A stretch of 64,000 nucleotides of DNA from Paenibacillus pabuli NBRC 13638 (GTDB taxonomy: Bacteria; Bacillota; Bacilli; Paenibacillales; Paenibacillaceae). The stretch covers positions 62,001 to 126,000 of the forward strand of contig NZ_BCNM01000020.1 of assembly GCF_001514495.1 (NCBI RefSeq). The letters run 5' to 3'. Under the pieces are notes generated by a model. The model ran no database searches and was not told the origin of the DNA. It saw only the letters and a list, made by a program, of their open reading frames with translations. Position numbers and translations under genes: made by a program. Positions 33,348 through 42,100 of this stretch are shown piece by piece. Position 1 is the first letter of the stretch; every line of letters starts with the position of its first letter.

Positions 33348-33628
33348 GAGTGATAATCTCCTTTTAATTTGGAATTTTATTTAAAATTAGAACCACTTGG
33401 GTTTACCCTTATCCACTGCGTCAGCAGAATCGTCTTCCGATCGCTGTTATCCCCTGATTCCTTGAACTTATTTTCATAAGTTGGAATCATGTGATAAAGG
33501 CGAAGCATATGCTTTCGATGCAGCTTTCTTTCAGAAAGCTTTTAGCGTTGCTTCTTCAGACTATTTCTGCTGCCTTCGTTCGGGGGTAAACTCCAAACTG
33601 CCCAATTTCATATATGTGGTTGCGTAAC
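33348..33628. other. long gpmI-eno intergenic region
   Basis: A 281-nt untranslated gap inside an otherwise compact operon. It contains a 7-bp hairpin AGCTTTC / GAAAGCT (33522-33540) on the minus strand without a T-run. I see no convincing promoter or ORF. Confidence 0.5.
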
Positions 33629-35173
33629 TTATTTACGGGTAGCGATGACGGATGTTCCTGTCATTTCTTCCGGTTTAGGCAATTGCATCAGGTCAAGAAT
33701 CGTTGGAGCGATATCCGCGAGGATTCCGCCTTCACGCAGGGTAACGTTAGCATCTGTAACGATGAATGGAACCGGGTTCGTTGTGTGAGCTGTGAACGGA
33801 CGCCCTTGCTCATCGAACACCATATCCGCGTTACCATGATCCGCAGTAATCAGCACAACGCCGCCTTTAGCGAGAACGGCATCCACAACACGGCCCATGC
33901 ATTCGTCTGTTACTTCCACTGCCTTAATCGTAGGCTCCAGCATGCCGGAGTGTCCAACCATATCAGGGTTAGCGAAGTTCAGAATGATAGCATCATGTTT
34001 GTCAGCTTCAATCTCGCGAACACATGCATCAGCTACTTCATACGCGCTCATCTCTGGTTGCAAGTCGTACGTTGCAACTTTTGGTGAGTTAATCAGCACA
34101 CGTGTTTCGCCCGGAAGCTCAACATCACGGCCGCCGCTGAAGAAGAAGGTTACGTGCGGGTATTTCTCGGTTTCTGCAATACGCAATTGTTTCTTATTGT
34201 TCTGTACCAGAACTTCACCCAGCGTGTTGTCGAGGTTTTTAGGCGAATACGCCACATAACCTTCAACAGTCTCACTGAACAAGGTCAGGCACACGAAATG
34301 CAAGCCCACGGGGAACTTCGGACCACGGTCGAAACCACGGAAATCCTGGTTCGTGAAAACTTGCGACAGTTGGATCGCACGGTCAGGACGGAAGTTGAGG
34401 AAAATGACGGAATCGCCGCTCTCCACCAAACCTACCGGCTGGCCATCCGCTTTAACGATAACCGTTGGTTCAACGAATTCGTCAAATACGGATTTTTCAT
34501 ACGATTCTTCAACCGCTTTGAGTGGATCAGTGTATTTGGGTCCATCACCATAAACGATGGCACGATATGATTTCTCAACACGTTCCCAACGTTTGTCACG
34601 GTCCATCGCATAATAGCGACCTTGTACCGTGGCGATTTGTCCCACACCAACTTCCTCAATCTTGGCAATCAGCTTCTGCATGAAGTCTTTACCGCTATCT
34701 GGCATAACATCACGGCCATCCATGAAGGCATGAATGTATACATCATTCATTTCTTCTTTTTTGGCGAGATCCAGCATAGCGAACAAGTGGTCGATGTGAC
34801 TATGTACGCCGCCATCGGACAACAAACCATACAAGTGTAGTTTTTTGCCGCTTTGTTTTGCTTCGCGAACAGCTTTAACGAGTGTCTCATTATCGAAAAA
34901 CTCACCGTCACGAATCGATTTGGAGATACGAGTCAAATCCTGATATACGATCCGGCCGGCACCAATGTTCAGGTGACCTACCTCAGAGTTCCCCATTTGC
35001 CCTTCAGGCAAACCTACAGCTTCACCGCAAGCAGTGAGTGTTGTGTGTGGGAATTGGCTCATAAAACGGTCATAGTTCGGTTTCTTGGCTTGCGCTACCG
35101 CGTTGCCTTCCACCGTGTTGCGCAGACCAAAGCCGTCCATGATGATCAATGCTACAGGTTTTGGAGCTGTCAT
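33629..35173 (-). CDS. gpmI: 2,3-bisphosphoglycerate-independent phosphoglycerate mutase
   Basis: The 514-residue product is the Mn-dependent mutase of Gram-positive spore-formers. The N-terminal metal and catalytic region reads VALIIMDGFGLR and GNSEVGHLNIGAGR, with the active-site Ser in GNSEVGH. The C-terminal alkaline-phosphatase-like metal residues appear in NFANPDMVGHSG and ITADHGNADMVFD. It interconverts 3- and 2-phosphoglycerate. Its ATG overlaps the tpiA stop by one base (TAATG), so translation is coupled. Confidence 0.97.
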   Translation of the reverse strand: MTAPKPVALIIMDGFGLRNTVEGNAVAQAKKPNYDRFMSQFPHTTLTACGEAVGLPEGQMGNSEVGHLNIGAGRIVYQDLTRISKSIRDGEFFDNETLVKAVREAKQSGKKLHLYGLLSDGGVHSHIDHLFAMLDLAKKEEMNDVYIHAFMDGRDVMPDSGKDFMQKLIAKIEEVGVGQIATVQGRYYAMDRDKRWERVEKSYRAIVYGDGPKYTDPLKAVEESYEKSVFDEFVEPTVIVKADGQPVGLVESGDSVIFLNFRPDRAIQLSQVFTNQDFRGFDRGPKFPVGLHFVCLTLFSETVEGYVAYSPKNLDNTLGEVLVQNNKKQLRIAETEKYPHVTFFFSGGRDVELPGETRVLINSPKVATYDLQPEMSAYEVADACVREIEADKHDAIILNFANPDMVGHSGMLEPTIKAVEVTDECMGRVVDAVLAKGGVVLITADHGNADMVFDEQGRPFTAHTTNPVPFIVTDANVTLREGGILADIAPTILDLMQLPKPEEMTGTSVIATRK

Positions 35174-35925
35174 TACTTCGCCCCCTCAACAAGTGCGATG
35201 AACGAAGCCGGCTGCAAGCTGGCACCGCCAACAAGCGCGCCGTCGATGTCGCTTTGTCCGAGGTATTCTGTTACGTTCTCAGGTTTAACACTGCCGCCGT
35301 ATTGAATACGAACTGCATCTGCTACCTTCTGGTCGTACAGATCCTTCACCAGGCTGCGGATGTAAGCAATAACTTCATTCGCATCTTGAGATGTGGAGGA
35401 TTTGCCTGTACCAATCGCCCAGATTGGTTCATAAGCGATAACCACTTGTGCTGCTTGATCTGCGGACAGACCTGCAAAAGCAGCTTCCGTTTGCACTTTG
35501 CACACGTCTTTCGTTTGATCAGCTTCACGCTCTTCAAGCGTCTCACCGAGACAAACGATTGGAGTCAATCCATGACGGAATGCTGCATGCGTTTTTTTAT
35601 TAACAGTCTCATCAGTTTCCGCAAAGTATTGACGGCGCTCCGAGTGACCAATAATGACATAATCCACACCCAGGTCTTTCAGCATAACGCCGCTGATTTC
35701 ACCTGTGAATGCACCATTGTCTTCAAAATGGAGATTTTGGGCACCAATTTTGATGTTTGTGCCTTTAACGGCTTCTACCAGGGATGGCAGATTCGTAAAC
35801 GGTGCGCAAATAACAGTCTCTACGCCTTCAACTTCCGCTTTTCCTTTAACTTCCTGAATGAAGTCATTGGATTCGGAAACCGTTTTGAACATTTTCCAGT
35901 TACCTGCGATAATCGGTGTTCTCAT
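35173..35925 (-). CDS. tpiA: triosephosphate isomerase
   Basis: The 250-residue TIM barrel starts with PIIAGNWKMFKT (catalytic Lys), has the electrophile His in VIIGHSERRQYF, the catalytic Glu in VIAYEPIWAIGTGKS, and the phosphate-binding IQYGGSVKPEN. It interconverts dihydroxyacetone phosphate and glyceraldehyde-3-phosphate, so it also receives DHAP from the acid-sugar operon in this window. ATG at 35925 has AAGGAG 9 nt ahead; the longer frame to 35943 is not conserved. Confidence 0.97.
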   Translation of the reverse strand: MRTPIIAGNWKMFKTVSESNDFIQEVKGKAEVEGVETVICAPFTNLPSLVEAVKGTNIKIGAQNLHFEDNGAFTGEISGVMLKDLGVDYVIIGHSERRQYFAETDETVNKKTHAAFRHGLTPIVCLGETLEEREADQTKDVCKVQTEAAFAGLSADQAAQVVIAYEPIWAIGTGKSSTSQDANEVIAYIRSLVKDLYDQKVADAVRIQYGGSVKPENVTEYLGQSDIDGALVGGASLQPASFIALVEGAK

Positions 35926-35958
35926 GGTTTTCAACTCCTTCATGCTATAGCTTAAAGC

Positions 35959-37140
35959 TTACTTGTCGTTCAATGCAACTACGCCAGGAAGCACTTTGCC
36001 TTCCATGAACTCGAGTGATGCACCGCCACCTGTAGAGATGTGGTCCATTTTGTCAGCCAATTTGAACTTCTCAGCTGCTGCTGCGGAGTCACCACCACCA
36101 ATTACGGTGTATGCTTCTGTCTCAGCACAAGCTTGAGCTACTGCGCGAGTACCGTGGGAGAAAGGCTCGATTTCAAATACGCCCATTGGTCCGTTCCATA
36201 CTACGAGTTTGGAGTTTTTAACGACGTCAGCATAAATCTCACGTGTTTTAGGACCGATGTCGATACCTTCCCAATCCGCAGGAATGTCGCCAACTTCAAC
36301 GATTTTGGTGTTTGCGTTAGCGCTGAAGTCATCCGAAATGACGATATCTACTGGCAGGTAGAAGTTTTTACCCAGTTTTTTCGCTTTTTCGATGAAGCCC
36401 AGAGCTACATCCAGTTTTGACTCGTCCAACAAGGATTGGCCTACCTCGTGGCCTTGAGCCTTCATGAACGTATAGGACAACCCACCACCGATGATTACGT
36501 TGTCTGCAATGTTCAACAGGTTGTCGATCACATCGATTTTGTCTTTAACTTTGGAACCGCCGATGATTGCTGTGAAAGGACGCTCAGGGTTGGAGATTGC
36601 TTTGCCCAACACTTCAAGTTCTTTCTCCATCAACAGACCGGATACTGCTGGCAACAGGTGAGCGATACCTTCTGTCGAAGCGTGTGCTCTGTGAGCTGCG
36701 CCGAATGCATCGTTAACGAATACGTCAGCCAGTTCAGCAAATTGTTTTGCGAGTTCCGGATCGTTCTTCTCTTCGCCTGCGTGGAAACGAACGTTCTCAA
36801 GCAACAATACGTCGCCGTTGTTCAGTTCAGCGATTTGAGCTTTAACAGCGTCACCAACGGAATCATCCGCTTTAACAACTGTTTTACCAAGCAATTCAGA
36901 CAAACGCTCAGCTGCTGGAGTCAAACGCAAGGATTCAACCACTTCGCCGTTAGGACGACCCATGTGGCTTGCAAGAATGACTTTAGCGCCTTTTTCGATC
37001 AAGTAGTTGATCGTAGGAAGCGTTGCACGAATACGTTTGTCATCTGTAATTTTACCATCTTCGAGCGGCACATTGAAATCTACACGGACAAAAGCCCGTT
37101 TTCCTGTCAATTCGATATCGCGTACACTTTTTTTGTTCAT
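35959..37140 (-). CDS. pgk: phosphoglycerate kinase
   Basis: The 393-residue two-domain kinase shows FVRVDFNVPLEDGKITDDKR (substrate Arg/Asp), LASHMGRPNG, ENVRFHAGEE, the hinge, then GGSKVKDKID, WNGPMGVFE and the nucleotide loop VIGGGDSAAA. It makes ATP from 1,3-bisphosphoglycerate. The start at 37140 has GGAGG 8 nt ahead; upstream codons back to 37161 lack support. Spacing to tpiA is 33 nt. A strong hairpin lies between gap and pgk and may set their relative mRNA levels. Confidence 0.97.
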   Translation of the reverse strand: MNKKSVRDIELTGKRAFVRVDFNVPLEDGKITDDKRIRATLPTINYLIEKGAKVILASHMGRPNGEVVESLRLTPAAERLSELLGKTVVKADDSVGDAVKAQIAELNNGDVLLLENVRFHAGEEKNDPELAKQFAELADVFVNDAFGAAHRAHASTEGIAHLLPAVSGLLMEKELEVLGKAISNPERPFTAIIGGSKVKDKIDVIDNLLNIADNVIIGGGLSYTFMKAQGHEVGQSLLDESKLDVALGFIEKAKKLGKNFYLPVDIVISDDFSANANTKIVEVGDIPADWEGIDIGPKTREIYADVVKNSKLVVWNGPMGVFEIEPFSHGTRAVAQACAETEAYTVIGGGDSAAAAEKFKLADKMDHISTGGGASLEFMEGKVLPGVVALNDK

Positions 37141-37235
37141 TTGTATTTCCTCCGCACCCATGTATTTGGTGGACCAATCAAGGGCCCAAATCCCTTGTCA
37201 ATCCTGGTGTTTTTGAGAAATTTGCAAAATATTGA

Positions 37236-37274
37236 TATATAAAGAGCGGAAACAATAGCATCTGTTTCCGCTCT
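37236..37274 (-). terminator. hairpin/attenuator between gap and pgk
   Basis: On the minus strand AGAGCGGAAACA pairs perfectly with TGTTTCCGCTCT around an 8-nt loop and is followed by TTATATATC. The 12-bp stem starts 16 nt past the gap stop. It can act as a partial terminator or as an RNA end that protects the cggR-gap message. Confidence 0.7.
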
Positions 37275-37289
37275 ATGTTATTGCAGATA

Positions 37290-38297
37290 TTACTTGATCA
37301 TTTTTGCAAAGTGCTCCAAAGTGCGAACCAGTTGAGCAGTGTAGGACATTTCATTGTCATACCAAGCTACAGTTTTAACCAATTGTTGGTCGCCAACAGT
37401 CAGAACTTTAGTTTGAGTTGCATCAAACAGGGAACCGAAAGTGATACCTTGGATATCGGAAGATACGATTTCGTCTTCTGTGTATCCGAAAGTTTGTGGA
37501 TCGGAAGCTTCTTTCATTACTGCGTTAACTTCTTCAGCAGTAACTTTTTTACCCAGAACAGTTACGAGCTCAGTCAGGGAACCAGTAGCTACTGGTACAC
37601 GTTGAGCTGCACCGTCGAGTTTGCCTTGCAGTTCTGGAATAACCAAACCGATTGCTTTAGCAGCACCAGTTGTGTTAGGGATGATGTTTTCAGCTGCTGC
37701 GCGAGCACGACGGAAGTCACCTTTAGGGTGTGGAGCATCCAATGTGTTTTGGTCGCCAGTGTAAGCGTGAATTGTAGTCATCAAACCTTGAACGATTCCG
37801 AATTTGTCTTGCAATGTTTTTGCCATAGGTGCCAGGCAGTTTGTTGTGCAAGATGCGCCGGAGATTACAGTTTCAGTACCGTCGAGGATTTCATGGTTTA
37901 CGTTGTAAACGATGGTTTTCATGTCGCCAGTAGCTGGTGCGGAGATAACAACTTTCTTAGCTCCACCTTTCAAGTGTTTCTCAGCTGCTTCTTTCGTTGT
38001 GAAGAAACCAGTACATTCCAGAACGATATCTACGCCCAGGTCGCCCCAAGGAAGTTCTTCCGGGTTACGGTTAGCCAATACTTTAACTTCTTTGCCGTTC
38101 ACTTTGAAGAAGCCATCGTGTACTTCAACATCGCCATCGAAGCGACCTTGAGTTGTATCATATTTGAGCAAATGAGCCAGCATTTTAGCATCAGTCAAGT
38201 CGTTGATTGCTACAACTTCAATGCCCTCTACATTTTGAATACGGCGGAATGCCAAACGACCAATACGTCCAAAACCGTTAATACCTACTTTAATCAT
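37290..38297 (-). CDS. gap: NAD-dependent glyceraldehyde-3-phosphate dehydrogenase
   Basis: The 335-residue enzyme has the Rossmann start VGINGFGRIGRLAFRR, Asp33 in AINDLTD (favouring NAD over NADP, as in glycolytic GapA), and the active site SGASCTTNCLAP with Cys150. It oxidises and phosphorylates glyceraldehyde-3-phosphate. GGGAGG precedes the ATG. It is the second gene of the CggR operon; the Asp33 and the operon place argue for the glycolytic rather than the gluconeogenic (GapB) isozyme. Confidence 0.97.
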   Translation of the reverse strand: MIKVGINGFGRIGRLAFRRIQNVEGIEVVAINDLTDAKMLAHLLKYDTTQGRFDGDVEVHDGFFKVNGKEVKVLANRNPEELPWGDLGVDIVLECTGFFTTKEAAEKHLKGGAKKVVISAPATGDMKTIVYNVNHEILDGTETVISGASCTTNCLAPMAKTLQDKFGIVQGLMTTIHAYTGDQNTLDAPHPKGDFRRARAAAENIIPNTTGAAKAIGLVIPELQGKLDGAAQRVPVATGSLTELVTVLGKKVTAEEVNAVMKEASDPQTFGYTEDEIVSSDIQGITFGSLFDATQTKVLTVGDQQLVKTVAWYDNEMSYTAQLVRTLEHFAKMIK

Positions 38298-38404
38298 GAG
38301 TAAGTTCCTCCCAAGTTTTGATTGATTTTTTGTTGAAGCTTATATATTCAAGACAGACGGTGAAGTCCGTCAAGACAACAATAGTTGTGGTGCAAAATAA
38401 AACC

Positions 38405-39430
38405 TTATTCCATTTCCGCGACGATGACTTCAGCAGCAGCCTCATCAATAATCAGAATATCTTCCTGACCAAATCGCAGGACAGAATGTATGGCAGCAGC
38501 CTTGCTTTTGCCACCTGCAATCCCAATTACGACATCGGTTCGTTCAATATCCTGGAGTCGCATGCCCAGCGTAAGCATGGTATGTACCACCTCACCCTGA
38601 TCATTAAAGTAGTAACCGAAGGATTCAGATACGGCCCCTTGCTCTTGAAGTTCATCTATGATCTCTGTTGCAAGTTTGCGGCGCCGTGCCATCTCTACGG
38701 CATCACCAATTCCATGAATGACGATCCGCGACTTACGGATCAGCTGCAGAATCTCCTGAACACTCGGGTCCTGGATGAGCGATTCATAAGCATGATCACT
38801 AAGCAAATCCGGTACATGAAGGAGTTTATATTGTGCTCCTACCCGTTTTGCCATCGTGGATGCGATCGTATTGGCCTGGATTTCGAGACTTTCTCCCAGC
38901 CCGCCGCGTGCCGGTACGAACCAGACACCTTTCAGCGATGTTGGCGGAGTCAGCTGCTCTGCGACTTCAGCCGTTGTTGAACCGCCAGTAACGGCGACAA
39001 CATCGTTATCACTCATAACATTACTCAGAGCCTTCGCTCCGGCTCTGCCCAGTTCCCGTTTGGCAAATGGAGAAACATCCGAATCGCCAGGAACCACCAC
39101 TACCTTTTGTAGACCGTAGGCTTGCTTGATGCGTTCTTCCAGTTCGGATAATCCGAACAGTTCTTTGGCGACGGGTTCCAACTGCTGCAGCAATTCATGC
39201 CCTGCCTCACTGATCTTCATCCCTGCACTGTCAATTTCAATAAGTCCCTGAGCCTTTAACAAATCGGTCTCAGCCCTCAGAACCCGCTCGGTCATCTGCA
39301 TGGAATTAGCCAACGTTCTACGTCCGATCACATCCGATAACATGATCTGTTGCAGAATCGTATACCTCTTCTTCAAGACATCCATGAGATCAGGCAGAAG
39401 CTGCTTTTGCACTTCTAAAATCGTTCGCAT
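38405..39430 (-). CDS. cggR: central glycolytic genes regulator CggR (SorC/DeoR family)
   Basis: The 341-residue repressor has an N-terminal winged HTH (DVIGRRTLANSMQMTERVLR) and a C-terminal sugar-phosphate isomerase-like effector domain (GDSDVSPFAKRELGRAGAKAL, VTGGSTTAEVAEQL). In Bacillus it binds its own operator and is released by fructose-1,6-bisphosphate. Here it heads the operon cggR-gap-pgk-tpiA-gpmI-eno. ATG at 39430 has GGAG 8 nt ahead; the GTG three codons earlier is less likely. Its operator and promoter are visible just upstream. Confidence 0.95.
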   Translation of the reverse strand: MRTILEVQKQLLPDLMDVLKKRYTILQQIMLSDVIGRRTLANSMQMTERVLRAETDLLKAQGLIEIDSAGMKISEAGHELLQQLEPVAKELFGLSELEERIKQAYGLQKVVVVPGDSDVSPFAKRELGRAGAKALSNVMSDNDVVAVTGGSTTAEVAEQLTPPTSLKGVWFVPARGGLGESLEIQANTIASTMAKRVGAQYKLLHVPDLLSDHAYESLIQDPSVQEILQLIRKSRIVIHGIGDAVEMARRRKLATEIIDELQEQGAVSESFGYYFNDQGEVVHTMLTLGMRLQDIERTDVVIGIAGGKSKAAAIHSVLRFGQEDILIIDEAAAEVIVAEME

Positions 39431-39474
39431 GCTTTCCACTCCCGCAAGCTTCTCGTTCCAAGCTCTCTTTCATG

Positions 39475-39510
39475 GCCCTAAAACGTCCCGGGTTAACTTT
39501 TTAAGTCCCA
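39475..39510 (-). promoter_or_regulatory. CggR operator
   Basis: On the minus strand TGGGAC (39510-39505) and CGGGAC (39490-39485) form direct repeats with a 20-nt period. The B. subtilis CggR operator has CGGGAC repeated with the same 20-nt period. It starts 6 nt past the -10 box. Confidence 0.75.
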
Positions 39511-39515
39511 CGTCT

Positions 39516-39544
39516 ATTCTACCTAAAACTGACGCGACATGCAA
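39516..39544 (-). promoter_or_regulatory. promoter of the glycolytic operon
   Basis: On the minus strand TTGCAT (39544-39539), 17 nt, TAGAAT (39521-39516). The CggR operator follows directly downstream, so bound repressor would block elongation or clearance. Confidence 0.75.
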
Positions 39545-39806
39545 GTGTTTCAAAGTGATAATTCGACATGTTTCAGGCATTTGTACGCGCCTATTTTCAC
39601 AATGTCAGCCTCCTATATTTGAGGATAACCTCCTGCATACCATATATAGAAGAAAAGAAAAAATCCTGTCTATATATTGCTTGATTTCACTTTTCATATA
39701 GCATGTCCAAAACTTCTCTTAGCATTTACCTAATTGCGCTCTTTATCCACATATCTTCATCATGATCTTTTTCAGTGCAATCCAAACCACAAGTATGATC
39801 ATCTGC
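39545..39806. other. intergenic region between cggR and the tRNA-Arg promoter
   Basis: AT-rich and without a supported ORF. It includes a 9-bp inverted repeat ATATATAGA / TCTATATAT near 39641-39680 and nothing else I can name. Confidence 0.4.
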
Positions 39807-39835
39807 TTGCAATTAAACAACTCATGAGCTATAAT
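39807..39835 (+). promoter_or_regulatory. promoter of tRNA-Arg
   Basis: TTGCAA, 17 nt, TATAAT: a near-consensus sigma-A promoter 77 nt before the tRNA. A perfect palindrome GCTACA-TAAT-TGTAGC (39883-39898) lies in the leader just before the tRNA. Confidence 0.75.
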
Positions 39836-39911
39836 CATTATTGCTGTCACATATTTGAAACTCATTTAGGTGTAAGATACTTGCTACATAATTGTAGCAG
39901 ACAATCAATGT

Positions 39912-39986
39912 GCGCCCGTGGTCCAATGGATATGACGTAGGCCTCCGAAGCCTGAGATCCAAGTTCGATTCTTGGCGGGCGCGCCA
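39912..39986 (+). tRNA. tRNA-Arg (anticodon CCG)
   Basis: The cloverleaf is clear: acceptor GCGCCCG/CGGGCGC, anticodon arm TAGGC-CTCCGAA-GCCTG with anticodon CCG, T arm CAAG-TTCGATT-CTTG, discriminator G and encoded CCA. It reads CGG codons. A tRNA-Arg beside clpP is also the arrangement in B. subtilis. Confidence 0.97.
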
Positions 39987-40021
39987 TACTTTATTAGCAG
40001 CTCATAACCCTTTTAACCAAC

Positions 40022-40046
40022 GAAACCGAATAGGTTTCTTTTTTTT
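40022..40046 (+). terminator. terminator of tRNA-Arg
   Basis: GAAACC and GGTTTC close on GAATA and are followed by eight T. Confidence 0.85.
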
Positions 40047-40055
40047 CAAACTTAG

Positions 40056-40095
40056 TTTGACTTTCTTTGACTTTTTGTTTGAAATTGTTTATGAT
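40056..40095 (+). promoter_or_regulatory. clpP promoter with CtsR box
   Basis: TTTGAC-N4-TTTGAC (40056-40071) matches the CtsR heptad repeat (its complement reads AGTCAAAGAAAGTCAAA). The second heptad contains the -35 TTGACT (40067-40072), which is 17 nt from TATGAT (40090-40095). A repressor here would block the promoter, giving heat and stress induction of clpP. Confidence 0.8.
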
Positions 40096-40165
40096 GTGGG
40101 TAATACGGTAACAGTTTATATATAAACACCAATTTAACATTTACATTTCCGAGGAGGTTTTTCAC

Positions 40166-40762
40166 GTGAGTTATATTCCAATGGTCGTTGAACAGAGCAA
40201 CCGCGGTGAGCGCGCCTATGACATCTATTCCAGATTGCTGAAGGATCGTATCATCTTCCTTGGCAGTGATGTAAATGACGTTGTAGCGAATTCCATCATG
40301 GCACAGATGTTGTTCCTTACTGCGGAAGATCCGGAGAAAGACATTCACTTATACATCAATAGCCCAGGCGGATCGATTACAGCCGGTATGGCGATTTACG
40401 ATACAATGCAATTCATTAAACCGGATGTTTCTACCATCTGTGTAGGTATGGCCGCTTCCATGGGTGCATTCCTGTTGAACGCGGGTGCCAAAGGCAAACG
40501 TTTTGCATTGCCTAACAGTGAAATCATGATTCACCAACCACTTGGTGGTGCGCAAGGTCAAGCTTCGGACATCGAAATCCGTGCCCGCCGCATCCTGAAA
40601 ATGCGTGATACCTTGAACCGTATCATTGCTGAACGTTCAGGCCAACCGCTGGAGCGTATCGAGAAAGATACAGATCGTGACTACTTCATGAGTGCTGCCG
40701 AAGCTGCTGATTACGGTATCATTGATAAAGTTATCGAAAACGTAGGTTCCCAAGGCGTCTAA
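40166..40762 (+). CDS. clpP: ATP-dependent Clp protease proteolytic subunit
   Basis: The 198-residue serine protease has the full triad at canonical numbers: Ser98 (GMAASMGAF), His123 (EIMIHQPLGG) and Asp172 (DTDRDYFMS). It forms the tetradecameric barrel fed by ClpC, ClpX or ClpE and degrades tmRNA-tagged and misfolded proteins. The start codon is GTG at 40166 with GAGGAGG 8 nt ahead. It follows tRNA-Arg but has its own CtsR-type promoter and strong terminator. Confidence 0.98.
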   Translation: MSYIPMVVEQSNRGERAYDIYSRLLKDRIIFLGSDVNDVVANSIMAQMLFLTAEDPEKDIHLYINSPGGSITAGMAIYDTMQFIKPDVSTICVGMAASMGAFLLNAGAKGKRFALPNSEIMIHQPLGGAQGQASDIEIRARRILKMRDTLNRIIAERSGQPLERIEKDTDRDYFMSAAEAADYGIIDKVIENVGSQGV

Positions 40763-40793
40763 GCCGAGGAGAACGCCAATTACACTGAAATTC

Positions 40794-40839
40794 CATATAG
40801 CCAGTTCAAATGACAACTTCCAGTTGAGCTGGCTATATG
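40794..40839 (+). other. long hairpin downstream of clpP
   Basis: CATATAGCCAG.TCAA pairs with TTGA.CTGGCTATATG around a 14-nt loop, followed by AAAAAAGG. It sits just before the real terminator and may protect the 3' end of the clpP mRNA. Confidence 0.55.
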
Positions 40840-40841
40840 AA

Positions 40842-40884
40842 AAAAGGACGCTCTCGTCAATATGACGAGGGCGTCCTTTTTTTT
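40842..40884 (+). terminator. terminator of clpP
   Basis: AAAGGACGCTCTCGTCA pairs with TGACGAGGGCGTCCTTT (one G-T pair) around ATAT and is followed by a run of T. Confidence 0.92.
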
Positions 40885-41002
40885 AGAAGTAACATAAAAA
40901 GAGCTTAATATCCATTTCAACGATTCACTTAACTCCCACGGCTTTCCCTATCAATAAATTTCTAGATAGCCTTATAAAGGTACCCCCTGTCCTTTTGACA
41001 CT

Positions 41003-42100
41003 TTACTTGTCTGCCGTTAAACCACTGAACGGCTCTGTCCCTTTAGGAAGAAGTTCTTTATACGTGAATGGGAATTCCGGGAAACCCTCCGCATAAGCTG
41101 TGTACTCATACAACTGGAAGAATACGACCACACCTGTTGGTGTCACATAGAAATCCTGATCTTTATTCAGGCCTTTATAGCCTTCAAGGTAACCACCACG
41201 AGCTTTAAGCTGATCGCCCACTTTTTTGCTTACTGTTTCACGTACGGTTTTGTTATTTTGAATCACATCATCCAGACTCAATTCCTTACCGGAATCCAGA
41301 GCAAAGGTGTGACCTGCACGGAACGTCATGCCATGTGCGCCTGCATAGTCCTGATAACTTTGCGTAATGAGACCAAGCACACCATTTTCGTTGTATGTCA
41401 CGACATAAGAACTCTCAAATGCATATGGACGGTTCGCTGTCGCAGCGCCGAATTCCTTGGTCTGTTTTTTGAAATCTGCCACAAAAGCATCCACTTCATC
41501 CTTCAGTACTTTGTTGATCGCTGCTTCTGCTTTATCGTTAGCCAGTCCGCTTACCTGAGGATATTGAATATCGACTTCAGCGTTTTTGATGCTGACCTTC
41601 ACTGTTGCCGCTTTGACTGACACGCTATTCTGTTTCACTTTGCTCAGCGTAAGGGTCTTGGCTTTGCCTTCCCAGCTACCTTGAACACCCAGATAATCTC
41701 TCATTGCAGAGAATGGAATATACAATCGGCCATTGATCATCTTCGCTTCCACTTGCGGGTAGTAGTTGTTAATTCTAACACTCGGCGCACCATCAATCAG
41801 ACTGATCACCATCGTGTTATTGGCTGCCGTCAAGGAGTACTCTTTAGCCTTTGCATCATATTTCAAGCTTCCCCCTGCAACATCTTTCACTGCAGTAAGC
41901 GATACCCAAGTAGAGCCGCCTTGAAGGAGCCCTTTTTGGGTAAGCGTTTTGCCTCCCGACTTCAGGGTTACCTCCGTAGGCGCTGTCACTTTCGTCGATA
42001 CCGAAGCCGCCTGCACAGAACTATCCTGCCATACCGCCCCGCTCCCTACAATAATTCCTGCCGCCAACAATGCACTTGTCCATTTTTTCCATGATGTCAT
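41003..42100 (-). CDS. secreted protein with copper-amine-oxidase-type stalk domain and DUF3298-like domain
   Basis: The 365-residue precursor has a signal peptide (SWKKWTSALLAAGIIVGSGA, cleaved near VQAAS). Residues about 50-150 resemble the copper amine oxidase N-terminal stalk repeat seen in many Paenibacillus secreted proteins (WVSLTAVKDVAGGSLKYD, GRLYIPFSAMRDYLGVQGSW). Residues about 165-355 resemble the DUF4163/DUF3298 pair of RsiV- and PdaC-like proteins (ALDSGKELSLDDVIQN, YVTPTGVVVFFQLYEYTAYA, GFPEFPFTY). No catalytic residues are evident. ATG at 42100 has GAGGAG 8 nt ahead. The role may be wall or lysozyme related, by analogy only. Confidence 0.75.
   Translation of the reverse strand: MTSWKKWTSALLAAGIIVGSGAVWQDSSVQAASVSTKVTAPTEVTLKSGGKTLTQKGLLQGGSTWVSLTAVKDVAGGSLKYDAKAKEYSLTAANNTMVISLIDGAPSVRINNYYPQVEAKMINGRLYIPFSAMRDYLGVQGSWEGKAKTLTLSKVKQNSVSVKAATVKVSIKNAEVDIQYPQVSGLANDKAEAAINKVLKDEVDAFVADFKKQTKEFGAATANRPYAFESSYVVTYNENGVLGLITQSYQDYAGAHGMTFRAGHTFALDSGKELSLDDVIQNNKTVRETVSKKVGDQLKARGGYLEGYKGLNKDQDFYVTPTGVVVFFQLYEYTAYAEGFPEFPFTYKELLPKGTEPFSGLTADK

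Noticed and set aside
36436..38303. Long plus-strand frames (36436-37242 and 37275-38303)
   Set aside because: They lie exactly opposite pgk and gap and are rich in Cys, Phe and Val as expected of antisense frames to highly expressed genes.
39545..39806. CRISPR or repeat array
   Set aside because: Only isolated inverted repeats of 9 bp or less are present; no spaced direct repeats occur here or elsewhere in the window.
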